Assembly: GCF_000750635.1 (NCBI RefSeq)
Contig: NZ_CCDM010000003.1
Location: 521,121 to 585,120, forward strand
Length of the DNA stretch: 64,000 nt
Source: Oceanobacillus jeddahensis
GTDB lineage: Bacteria > Bacillota > Bacilli > Bacillales > Amphibacillaceae
Direction of reading: 5' to 3'
The notes beneath the pieces are model-generated. The model searched no databases, was not told where the DNA came from, and saw nothing but the letters and a program-made list of their open reading frames with translations. A program made the position numbers and the translations under genes. Positions 44,007 to 52,532 of this stretch are shown piece after piece (the first letter of the stretch is position 1; the number at the start of each line of letters is the position of its first letter).

Positions 44007-44054
44007 CAAAAAATCGTCTTTATGCACACATTTACGTGTATATAAAGACGATTT
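44007..44054 (-). terminator. Terminator of the first signal peptidase gene
   Basis: AAATCGTCTTTAT / ATAAAGACGATTT stem. The minus-strand 3' side continues TTTTTGTATG. Confidence 0.8.
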
Positions 44055-44105
44055 AAATAGAAAGGTTGAACTCGTGTATAAAGTGACATTACTTTTTACA
44101 AATTG

Positions 44106-44654
44106 TTATTTGGGTCTCCCAATATTATTAAATGGATAAAATCGAAATGTTACTTCCCCAATAACTGCATTTTCATGTAGTAATCCAAAAAAACGGCTGT
44201 CATTGCTGTTTCCACGATTATCGCCTAAAACAAAGTAGGTATTTTCAGGAATGAGTGAATAGCCTGTTAACTCTTCTAACGTAAAATCACCCGTTTGAAG
44301 ACTCCAATTTGAAGAGCTGTTTTCACTTAACAAATAAGGCTCATCGATCGCTTTTCCATTTAAATATAATATGTTATTTTTATATTCAATATGATCACCC
44401 GGTACACCAATGACTCGTTTGACATAATAGTTATCAGAATCAGGAGCATGGAATACAATCACATCAAACCGATCAATAGTAGATACTTTATTCACAATAA
44501 TTTTATCCTGATCAGAAAAAGTAGGCTGCATAGATTCTCCCCAGACAACAGAAGGAGATAACAGGAAATTTTTAACAACAAAAATCGCAATAATAGCAAA
44601 TAGAATTACCTTACATAATAAATAGAATTCTCTTTTTATAGAACTTCCCTCCAT
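44106..44654 (-). CDS. lepB: Type I signal peptidase (first copy)
   Basis: A 182-residue Sip-type signal peptidase. The start at 44654 (MEGSSIKREF) follows AAAGGAGGTG. The earlier ATG at 44705 has none. One TM anchor at about 11-33, catalytic S41 in GESMQPT and K79 in YYVKRVIG, plus the GDNRGNSNDSR box near the end. It removes signal peptides on the outer face of the membrane. A second copy is at 56628, so the strain has at least two, as is usual in Bacillus. Single gene with its own terminator. Confidence 0.95.
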   Translation of the reverse strand: MEGSSIKREFYLLCKVILFAIIAIFVVKNFLLSPSVVWGESMQPTFSDQDKIIVNKVSTIDRFDVIVFHAPDSDNYYVKRVIGVPGDHIEYKNNILYLNGKAIDEPYLLSENSSSNWSLQTGDFTLEELTGYSLIPENTYFVLGDNRGNSNDSRFFGLLHENAVIGEVTFRFYPFNNIGRPK

Positions 44655-44802
44655 AAACAGCACCTCCTTTAAACAAATCGGTATATTCTGCTTTATTGAT
44701 TTCATTATACTATAGAATCAGGAGAATTGTATGAGTTTTATGATTCTATCCTGAAATTCCTCTTATCCACCCAGCTCCATATTTTTGTGCTTATATACAA
44801 TT

Positions 44803-45058
44803 ACTCAACTTTCACATCTTAAAAAGTAAATTCATTTCCATAGAAACATGAGTTGATTGTTCCTTTGATAACTCCCTTGAAAGAATAGCTGGTGTAGTGT
44901 AAAGCACCGCTGCGGCTGAGTGGTTGGCCGGAGCGGGAGCTGTACACTATCATTCGTTCAAAAAAAGCTGATTTAATTAAAAGCAGGCACAATAATGAAG
45001 AACATGATAATCCAAAATAGCAAAATATACATGCTTATTCTTAGGTAAGAAAGTTGAG
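44803..45058. mobile_element. MITE with ACTCAACTTTC inverted ends, copy 2
   Basis: A 256-bp element homologous to 23854-24190, flanked by a CAATT duplication (44798-44802 and 45059-45063). The right end has lost one T compared with the other copy. It lacks the GC-rich cassette. The CCGCTGCGGC and GTACACTATCATT blocks are kept. It occupies the gap between the signal peptidase and the amylase-like gene. Confidence 0.85.
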
Positions 45059-45117
45059 CAATTAGAAAAACATGCACCTGGTATTAGATACATGTTTTTC
45101 ACGCATTATATTCATGC

Positions 45118-46632
45118 TCATGATTCAATATGGTTATTGTTTTGCTGCTCTGACAGCTTTTGCTTTCTTTTTAATAACACAACGGCAATAACAAATAATG
45201 CAAGAACAGAAACAATAAAGCCAATAAATAACCAATTAAACCCTTTATCTTCTTCTAAAAGATATACTTCTACAGATTCTCTTGGTATTCCAATCCGATA
45301 ATTTCCTTCCTCATTTTCACGGACTAAATTATCCTCTAAAATACCTGTTAACTGCATACCGGATTCTAAATTTTCTTCATCAATATAAGCCGATTCACTT
45401 CCATTATTAATAGCTACATACATCACTTCATCCTCATAGCTGCGACGGAATACGAATAAAGAAGCATCAGATCCAACATATTCAAAATCTCCAAATCTCA
45501 ATGCAGGGAATTCATTGTGTAAAGATGCAATACGTTTATGGAATTCCTTTAAGTCCTCATCCCCGCTATTAAATGGAACAAGCCGCTGAGATTCTTCGGC
45601 ATCCATTCCATACATTGGAATTTCTGTCCCTTGTGTAATCATCGTTGGACCCGGTGTCGTGTACATATAAGTTAAAGCAAGTGTCCAAGCTGTTACTGAA
45701 TTACGTTGATTTTCCGAGAAAATATTCGTAAACCGTTCCTGATGGAAGCCGTCAATTTGCTTATAAAAATCTGTTAATCCCTGCTCTTCCCAAGTATCAT
45801 AAACTTCAGAAACGTTCTTATCACTATCTGCTAATGTTTCACTTAAAACCTGATTCAAATCTGGATAATTAATGAGATCCAGCGATGTATTTTCTAATAA
45901 TTCAGCCGCCTCATCTATATTTTCATCAGCTATATCACCAATCAGATAAAAGTCAGGACGATTCTCTTTTAAAGCGGCTGTCAATTCTTCTATAAATGCT
46001 TGTGGCGCCATATCAACATCCTGAAGTTTAAACCCGTCTACTTCTGTTTCTGTTTGCCAGTATGATGCAACATCTAACATATATTCAGCAGCTTCCGGAT
46101 TTGTTAAATCAATTTGAACCGTTTCCGACAGCCATTCATAATCAGAATCTGGCGTCCTTAACCACCAATCTTCCTTATCTTCATCTTCTGTTAATGGATT
46201 CGTGTCCGCAGCATAGTTAAACACAAAATCGATAACTATTTTCATATCACGATCATGCACTTCGGATACTAACCGCTCAAAATCTTCCATTGTTCCAAAT
46301 TGTGGATTCACCTGATAAAAATCATCAATCCAAAAGCCATGGTAGCCTTGTTCTTTATTTTCCATAATTGGTGTTACAGAAATCGTCGTAATTCCAATAT
46401 CTTGTAAATCATCTAATTTATTTATAATACCTTGAAAATCTCCGCCATGATAATTATAAGGATCGTTAATATCTAATTCTCCTTCAATTTCTATATCACC
46501 ATTATTAAAGCGGTCAATTAATATTTGGTAAAATACTTCATTATGTATATCTTCGTCCTGTGCATGTACAGGTGCTTGGATGATCAACATGCCCAGAACA
46601 GCAGCAAGTCCAATACTTAATTTTTTGATCAT
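45118..46632 (-). CDS. Membrane-anchored GH13 amylase-like protein lacking catalytic residues
   Basis: A 504-residue exported protein. It has a signal peptide (MIKKLSIGLAAVLGMLI...VHAQ), a GH13 alpha-amylase barrel, a C-terminal beta domain, one TM helix (about 470-492) and a basic tail. The start at 46632 follows GGGGGA. The GH13 regions are recognisable but altered. DxxxNH is DFVFNY. GFRxD is GFKLQ (nucleophile Asp to Gln, Arg to Lys). The general-acid Glu of IGE is Asp (IGD). The NHD before RFTN is GFH. All three catalytic acids are changed, so hydrolysis is unlikely. A glucan-binding, scaffolding or regulatory role is possible. Confidence 0.82.
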   Translation of the reverse strand: MIKKLSIGLAAVLGMLIIQAPVHAQDEDIHNEVFYQILIDRFNNGDIEIEGELDINDPYNYHGGDFQGIINKLDDLQDIGITTISVTPIMENKEQGYHGFWIDDFYQVNPQFGTMEDFERLVSEVHDRDMKIVIDFVFNYAADTNPLTEDEDKEDWWLRTPDSDYEWLSETVQIDLTNPEAAEYMLDVASYWQTETEVDGFKLQDVDMAPQAFIEELTAALKENRPDFYLIGDIADENIDEAAELLENTSLDLINYPDLNQVLSETLADSDKNVSEVYDTWEEQGLTDFYKQIDGFHQERFTNIFSENQRNSVTAWTLALTYMYTTPGPTMITQGTEIPMYGMDAEESQRLVPFNSGDEDLKEFHKRIASLHNEFPALRFGDFEYVGSDASLFVFRRSYEDEVMYVAINNGSESAYIDEENLESGMQLTGILEDNLVRENEEGNYRIGIPRESVEVYLLEEDKGFNWLFIGFIVSVLALFVIAVVLLKRKQKLSEQQNNNHIES

Positions 46633-46780
46633 AAAATTTTCCCCCAATGATAATAAAACTGTAATCCCTATTAATCCCTTGTATTATTATCACTTATTTT
46701 CTCCAAAAATCATACCTTGATTTGAATGATGTAAAAAAGCTTTCACATTTATCTTGAAAAAAGGGTCGTAAAGTGAAACG

Positions 46781-47020
46781 CAATGTTGTCAGGTTAATCG
46801 ACCGCTCCGGAAAAACACTACGCTTTCCGTGGGCTTGAGCTCAGCCTCCTCAAAAAAGAAGTTCGCTTTTTTCTGCGGGGTCTTTCCTCCGCGCTTTCCC
46901 ACAGGAGTCTCCATATTTTTCCTCTGGGACTGCGATTACTCGTCGCATCAAAACCGTCGCTAGATAGTTTTATTACTATCTGTATTAAATTTAAGAAAAT
47001 TCATTAACCTGACAACATTG
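46781..47020. mobile_element. MITE-like element with 18-bp perfect inverted ends
   Basis: A 240-bp non-coding element bounded by CAATGTTGTCAGGTTAAT (46781-46798) and its exact complement (47003-47020). Inside are GGGACTGCGATTACTCGTCGCATC, related to the shared cassette of the other repeats, and a hairpin AAAAAAG / CTTTTTT. I could not define a target duplication. Confidence 0.8.
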
Positions 47021-47062
47021 GTAATCGCAACCCCAGCCCAACCTGTACCCTGCGATAAAATT

Positions 47063-47103
47063 AAATAAAGTGCCTTAGCGGGTAGCCTAAGACACTTTAT
47101 TAT
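47063..47103 (-). terminator. Terminator of yisL
   Basis: AAATAAAGTGCCTTAG / CTAAGACACTTTATT hairpin 45 bp after the yisL stop. Confidence 0.7.
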
Positions 47104-47148
47104 ACCGTATTTCGGAATCGATAGTCTTTCTGTTATTTTGCTATCGTA

Positions 47149-47526
47149 TTAGAAATAAAAGCCCATTGGCAGACGGAAAAAGCCTAAAATGATAACGATA
47201 ATCAGCGCAATAAAGAATTGAATCCATTTGCCTGTAGTAGCTTTCCCTTTTTTCGTGGAAACTAAAATTCCTTCCATTGCCACAACGATCCAAAGACCAG
47301 CAAGTGCTTTTACAATGGCTTCCCCAAGTTGCGGCATGCCATATCCTTGAATATAATCCCAAGTTAGTAATCCGCCGGTAACGATGATAAATAAATACAC
47401 AAGACGTAAAATCATATGAACGATGGTTGCAGGCTTGTTATTGTTATTTTTATAAAGGACTAAAGCAATGATAAACAGAATCAGTCCCAACGCCCACGTC
47501 GTAATATGCAAATGTGTCTCTCCCAT
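47149..47526 (-). CDS. yisL: YisL-family (UPF0344) membrane protein
   Basis: A 125-residue protein with four TM helices. THLHITTWALGLILF at the start, HMILRLVYLFIIVTGG in the middle and GFFRLPMGFYF at the end match B. subtilis YisL closely. AAGGAGG is 9 bases before the chosen ATG. The function of the family is unknown. It is followed by a terminator and preceded by the DUF418 gene 128 bp away. Confidence 0.88.
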   Translation of the reverse strand: MGETHLHITTWALGLILFIIALVLYKNNNNKPATIVHMILRLVYLFIIVTGGLLTWDYIQGYGMPQLGEAIVKALAGLWIVVAMEGILVSTKKGKATTGKWIQFFIALIIVIILGFFRLPMGFYF

Positions 47527-47654
47527 TTCATGTTTCCTCCTTCATATCATCATCTTTCATATTTCACAAAAATGACTAATAATTCGTCTATAATGATACC
47601 ATTTTCTTCCCTAAGATTACATTTTAACGATTCTTTGTCAATAAATTGCCATGA

Positions 47655-48812
47655 TTAGCGTTTCATTGGCTGTATTTTTTTATACGTAATCGATCTCCAT
47701 AACCATTCCACAGGACCAAATTGAAAGTATCGAAGCCAAATAATACTCCCTATAATCTGTAAGCAGAAAATCACAACCACAAGCGCAATTTGCTGAACAG
47801 GACGGACTTCTCCATATAATCCAAAGCCAACACCATAGAATAACCAGAAGGAAATAATCGATTGCAGCAAATAATTAGATAATGCCATTTTCCCAATCGG
47901 CTTCAGAACACTAAGAACTTTTCGCGCCATATTTTTCTCCCATAACAATGTAATTGACGTCAGGTAAAATACAGCTGATGCAGTCCCGCCAATATTATCC
48001 TGAACCAGACTGAACCAGAGTGGGTTACCAAATGTATACGGTCCTATCTTAAATAAGATAAATACAATTAAAGAAATAACCCAAACTTTTTTCAATATTC
48101 CCTTATGGTCAAGCGGCTCATGAAACCATCTCTTTTTTGCCAGGTACATCCCAAATAAAAACAGCGGCAAGAAAATAAAAGGAAACAGGAAAAAGCTGAA
48201 AATTCCATTCGATAACTGCCAGTCCTGAAAATTTTGCGCCAAAATAATGGAAAAATCATTAGAACGATAGCTTTGAAAAGCCTGGTTTATTTCTGCTGTA
48301 TAACTTATATCGATAAAATCTCTTACCGCATACTGCAGACCTGTCAAGATAATGGTGGATGCCCCTAATAAACCAACAGCCCAGCCGATTAGAACCTTCT
48401 CCCCGCTGTACAAAAATAATAATAGTAGGAGTCCCATTGTTCCATAGGTTAAAAGAATATCTCCGCTCCAAATTGCAAAGGCATGAATGATTCCAAAAAC
48501 AATCAACGCTCCCAGTCTGCGCCCGAAAAAGCCATAGGGAGAAATACCTTTTTTATCTAAGCTGTTCTTTTGAATTTGAATGCCAAAACCAAAAAGAATC
48601 GAAAATAATGTATAAAAGCTCGCTTGAAAGAAAATATCAATAAAAATCAAGCTGAACTGATCTATTTTAGTATTCCAGGCATTCTCTGTTCCACCATAGA
48701 GGAAATAAGGAGCAGAAAAAGCTCCTATATTCACCATAAATATTCCCAAAATCGCAAACCCTCTTGCTGCGTCTATCCATTCTAATCGTTTGTTTCTTTG
48801 ATAAGGTTGCAC
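47655..48812 (-). CDS. DUF418 (YeiB-like) membrane protein
   Basis: A 385-residue protein with about 9-10 TM helices. RLEWIDAARGFAILGIFMVNI is the N-terminal hallmark. LYGTMGLLLLLFLYSG-like segments and the C-terminal DUF418 core (KPIGKMALSNYLLQSI and FGPVEWLWRSITY) follow. Members are thought to be transporters, but substrates are unknown. The gene starts 3 bp after the addA stop, so it is very likely co-transcribed with addBA, though a functional link is not evident. Confidence 0.88.
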   Translation of the reverse strand: MQPYQRNKRLEWIDAARGFAILGIFMVNIGAFSAPYFLYGGTENAWNTKIDQFSLIFIDIFFQASFYTLFSILFGFGIQIQKNSLDKKGISPYGFFGRRLGALIVFGIIHAFAIWSGDILLTYGTMGLLLLLFLYSGEKVLIGWAVGLLGASTIILTGLQYAVRDFIDISYTAEINQAFQSYRSNDFSIILAQNFQDWQLSNGIFSFFLFPFIFLPLFLFGMYLAKKRWFHEPLDHKGILKKVWVISLIVFILFKIGPYTFGNPLWFSLVQDNIGGTASAVFYLTSITLLWEKNMARKVLSVLKPIGKMALSNYLLQSIISFWLFYGVGFGLYGEVRPVQQIALVVVIFCLQIIGSIIWLRYFQFGPVEWLWRSITYKKIQPMKR

Positions 48813-48815
48813 TTA

Positions 48816-51800
48816 TTATTCTCCTTTGATAAGTAGCCCTTTTGAAAAGAAATAAAGATACGTTTCCTCGACAGGCTGCTTCCAGATTTCTTCAATTGCA
48901 TACCGGTAAAGCTCAAGCTGCGTTTTATATCGTTTCTTCAGCTTTTCTTCCAGCTTCTCTGTAATATCCTCTGTAATCATATCTGTTTTATAATCAAGAA
49001 TAATCCAGCCATTTTCTGCAGGAATAATACAATCAATAACCCCTTGAATCAACACTTTTTCTTTCGAAGTATCCTGCCAATCAGCGTATACCTTTTCTGC
49101 CGGCAGCATTAAGCTGAATGGCACTTCTTTGAAGATTTTTTTCTCATCAAAAATTTTTTGGGCAATGGCTGATTCTAAAAACGCAACAATATCGGAAGAG
49201 GATATACTATCAGCTTCTGCAGCTGTCATTTTTTCCTCTTGAACTAACTTTTCAATAAACTCCTCTACCTCTTCTTTTGTGAGTGGAGCAGTGAAAGGAA
49301 GGTGCTGCATCACTGTATGAAGAGCCGTTCCTTTCTCCGCTGGAGTTAATTTCTTTTCCGCCTGCATAAACCTTGGTCTTCTTGTGATTGGACGCATAGA
49401 GGACTTAGGAACCATTCTTTCATCACTATAGGTATCCTTTTGTTCCAGCTGACGTTTCAACTCGGTGACGGATTGTTTCGCACGTGAATGTACAGCCTCC
49501 TGATACGGATATTGATAGGATAGACGATGATCAACCCAAGCATCTAACTCGTTATCTTCCTGTGCAATCAAATCCCAATTCCTGATTTGACTTTTTAAAG
49601 CATCCTGTTTCTCCTGTACCCGATTTTCAAACGATACAATATCTTCACTCAAATAAATGTCCGCCTCCCATTTGGAGGGGTCCATTGTAATATCAGATAA
49701 GATATGATCACCTGGTTCTTCTTCCCGCAAAGCTTCTCCGTGAGCATGACGAATAAGAGCGGGGCCAATCCAATCCAGATAGCTCTTTGCTCCAACCCGG
49801 AAATAAGCTGGTAACAGCCAGTCAGGATGTTGACCAATCCATGACCATGCTGCTTTTCGCTTCTCTACAGAAGGAACTGTTCCTACCATCAACAGCTTTT
49901 CTTCTGCACGTGTTAAGGCAACATATAATAAACGAATTTCCTCTGATAGCTGCTCTCTTCTTATTTTTTCTCTCATAGCGTGATAAAATAAAGTAGAATA
50001 TTGAATTCGTTTCTCCGGATCAATAAATTTACTAGCAAAACCTAAATCTTTATGCAATAGATACTTCTCATTTAGATCCATCATATTAAATTCTTTCGCA
50101 GTTCCACCAAGAATCACAACGGGAAATTCCAAGCCTTTACTTTTATGAATCGTCATTATCCGGACAACATCTTCTTGTTCACTAAGTGCACGCGCCGCCC
50201 CTAAATCTTTTTGCTCTTCTTCCATTCTCTCAATAAACCGCAAGAACCGGTATAAACCACGGAAAGAAGTCTCTTCATAGCTTCTCGCCCGGTCATACAG
50301 CGCGCGTAAGTTCGCCTGACGCTGCTTTCCTCCAGGGATACCGCCTACAAAATCATAGTAACCTGACTCCCGGTAAATCTGCCAAATTAATTCAGACAGT
50401 GCTCCCTGCCGGGCGGAGAGTCTTAAGTTTTCTAACAGCGTCTGGAACTCTTTTAACTGCTCTGTCACGTCATTGTCTTCTTTTTCCATATAAGCTGACA
50501 GGGCATCATAAAAGTTTCCATGACGATCTGCTAAACGAATAGCTGCTAAATCATTTTCTTTCAATCCGACAATAGGTGACCGTAATACAGCAGCCAACGG
50601 GATATCCTGGCGCGGGTTATCGATGATCTTTAATAAACTAATCATGACTCTAATTTCAATCGCTTCAAAATAACCTGAAGTTAATTCTGCATAGACAGGA
50701 ATACCTTGTTTTTTTAACTCATCCATAATCACTGGTGCCCATGTCATCGAACGCATTAAAATAACAATATCACGATACATCAAATTTCGATGCTGCCCTT
50801 TGTCTTTATCAACTACTTGCATTGGAGAACCGTTCTCTCCCACACCAATCCATTCTTGAATTTTCTTGGCATAGGCACGTGCTTCAATTTGGGCTTTTTC
50901 TAAATCTTCTTCGGTCTCTTCTCCTTCGTTAGACTTCTGTCCTTGTGGAGAATCAATCAGCAGTAACTCCGGATCGGAACTGGCGGGAAATTCATCGTAC
51001 ATACGATTACCATAGATCAGCTCAGCGTCTTCATCATAGGCAATATCACCAACCTCTTCATCAAAAAGCTGACGGAATAAATAGTTTGCACCAATCAATA
51101 CTTCCTCCCTGCTTCGGAAATTCCGATTCAGGTCAATTCGTTCTGCTGGATCATCGTTTGCTGCAAATTGTTTATACTTTTCGATAAATAAGGAAGGCTC
51201 GGCATGACGGAATCCATAAATACTTTGCTTCACGTCCCCTACCATAAACATATTTCCGTCATCTTCAGGGTTACGGACTAATTGTAAAATACTCTCCTGA
51301 ACCAGGTTGGTATCCTGATATTCATCTACCAGTACTTCCTTAAACTGCTTCTGCAGCTGTAAAGCAATTGACGAAGCCTGCATTTTGTTAGCCGCTTGAT
51401 TTGTTTCTGTTAAAATGTCCAGACAGTAATGCTCCAAATCATTAAAATCAACAATAGCCTGCTCTTTTTTTCGATTTTGAAACTTGTCCATATAGTCTTC
51501 TACCATCAAAGTCATTTGTTTCAAAACAGGAGCCATTTCTTGCATATCTTGAATATGAGCATCCAGGCTGCGTACGAACCACTTTTCCTTCATCTTGTCC
51601 CATCTGTCTTTGACTTTTTTACGGAAATCTTTTACCTGCTCCCGTTTCTCTGGATTATCGTCTGCTTTTTTTCTGGATAACGCCGCAAACTTGCTATCTT
51701 GAACAAATTGGTGCAGCTCATCCCATTGTGATAACTTTTCCGTTGCTGCTTCCAGCATCGCTGTGTCCTTTTCCAAAGCATCCAGATAATGATATGGTCC

Positions 51801-52532
51801 GTCCGGCTCTCTTGCAACCGCAATTGCCAAAGCATTCTCTTGCTTCATTGCTTTTAATTGATTGGCAATCTCTTTTTTGACTTCCTGTAGCCAAGGGATG
51901 GTCTCTTCTGTCCAGGATTGGTCAATATCATAATTCGCAGTCAGCTGGCGCAGCCACTCTTTTGGAGATGGATGTTGAACTGCAAAATTTGCAGTCCTTA
52001 AGATTAATTCTTCTACATCTCTATCACTTCTATCATTAGAAAAGCGATTTACTACTTCAAAAAATGTTTCCTGCTCTGTATTTGCATCATCATACCAACC
52101 TTCCAGCAGTTCATCCAGAACCTCCCGCTTTATCATATCCATCTCTATATCATCCGCAATTCGAAAAGATGGGTCTAAATCAATCATATAAGCATTTTTC
52201 CGGACAATATCTAAACAAAAGGAATGCAGTGTTGAAATAGATGCTTTTTGCAATAAGGAGAGCTGTTTTTTTAAATGAAGTGAGTCAGGTTTATCAACCA
52301 GGGCCTTCTCCAATGCAGCTCCAACTCTTGCTCGCATTTCCTGTGCTGCAGCATTCGTAAAGGTAACGACGAGTAATTCATCTATATTAATCGCGTCTTC
52401 TTCCTTTAAAAGCTTCTGAATAATGCGCTCTACAAGGACGGCTGTTTTCCCGGATCCAGCTGCTGCAGCTACAAGGATATCCGTACCACTTTGATAAATT
52501 GCCTGTTCCTGCTCTTTTGTCCATTTAACCAC
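48816..52532 (-). CDS. addA: ATP-dependent helicase/nuclease subunit A
   Basis: A 1238-residue UvrD-type helicase with a C-terminal RecB-family nuclease. It processes double-strand breaks together with AddB. Walker A AAAGSGKT is at 23-30. Helicase motifs FTNAAAQEMRARV, VDEYQDTN, GDVKQSIYGFR, TIHKSKGLEFPVV and LLYVALTRAEEKL are intact. The nuclease motif is GVIDCIIPAENGWIILDYKTD. The start is GTG at 52532, after AGGAGGGG, and overlaps the last 8 bases of addB (translational coupling). Confidence 0.97.
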   Translation of the reverse strand: MVKWTKEQEQAIYQSGTDILVAAAAGSGKTAVLVERIIQKLLKEEDAINIDELLVVTFTNAAAQEMRARVGAALEKALVDKPDSLHLKKQLSLLQKASISTLHSFCLDIVRKNAYMIDLDPSFRIADDIEMDMIKREVLDELLEGWYDDANTEQETFFEVVNRFSNDRSDRDVEELILRTANFAVQHPSPKEWLRQLTANYDIDQSWTEETIPWLQEVKKEIANQLKAMKQENALAIAVAREPDGPYHYLDALEKDTAMLEAATEKLSQWDELHQFVQDSKFAALSRKKADDNPEKREQVKDFRKKVKDRWDKMKEKWFVRSLDAHIQDMQEMAPVLKQMTLMVEDYMDKFQNRKKEQAIVDFNDLEHYCLDILTETNQAANKMQASSIALQLQKQFKEVLVDEYQDTNLVQESILQLVRNPEDDGNMFMVGDVKQSIYGFRHAEPSLFIEKYKQFAANDDPAERIDLNRNFRSREEVLIGANYLFRQLFDEEVGDIAYDEDAELIYGNRMYDEFPASSDPELLLIDSPQGQKSNEGEETEEDLEKAQIEARAYAKKIQEWIGVGENGSPMQVVDKDKGQHRNLMYRDIVILMRSMTWAPVIMDELKKQGIPVYAELTSGYFEAIEIRVMISLLKIIDNPRQDIPLAAVLRSPIVGLKENDLAAIRLADRHGNFYDALSAYMEKEDNDVTEQLKEFQTLLENLRLSARQGALSELIWQIYRESGYYDFVGGIPGGKQRQANLRALYDRARSYEETSFRGLYRFLRFIERMEEEQKDLGAARALSEQEDVVRIMTIHKSKGLEFPVVILGGTAKEFNMMDLNEKYLLHKDLGFASKFIDPEKRIQYSTLFYHAMREKIRREQLSEEIRLLYVALTRAEEKLLMVGTVPSVEKRKAAWSWIGQHPDWLLPAYFRVGAKSYLDWIGPALIRHAHGEALREEEPGDHILSDITMDPSKWEADIYLSEDIVSFENRVQEKQDALKSQIRNWDLIAQEDNELDAWVDHRLSYQYPYQEAVHSRAKQSVTELKRQLEQKDTYSDERMVPKSSMRPITRRPRFMQAEKKLTPAEKGTALHTVMQHLPFTAPLTKEEVEEFIEKLVQEEKMTAAEADSISSSDIVAFLESAIAQKIFDEKKIFKEVPFSLMLPAEKVYADWQDTSKEKVLIQGVIDCIIPAENGWIILDYKTDMITEDITEKLEEKLKKRYKTQLELYRYAIEEIWKQPVEETYLYFFSKGLLIKGE

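Noticed and set aside
43835..44089. N-terminal extension of the XRE-DUF1232 protein
   Set aside because: It would start upstream of a good promoter at 43883-43912 and lacks a ribosome site. Its sequence is not protein-like.
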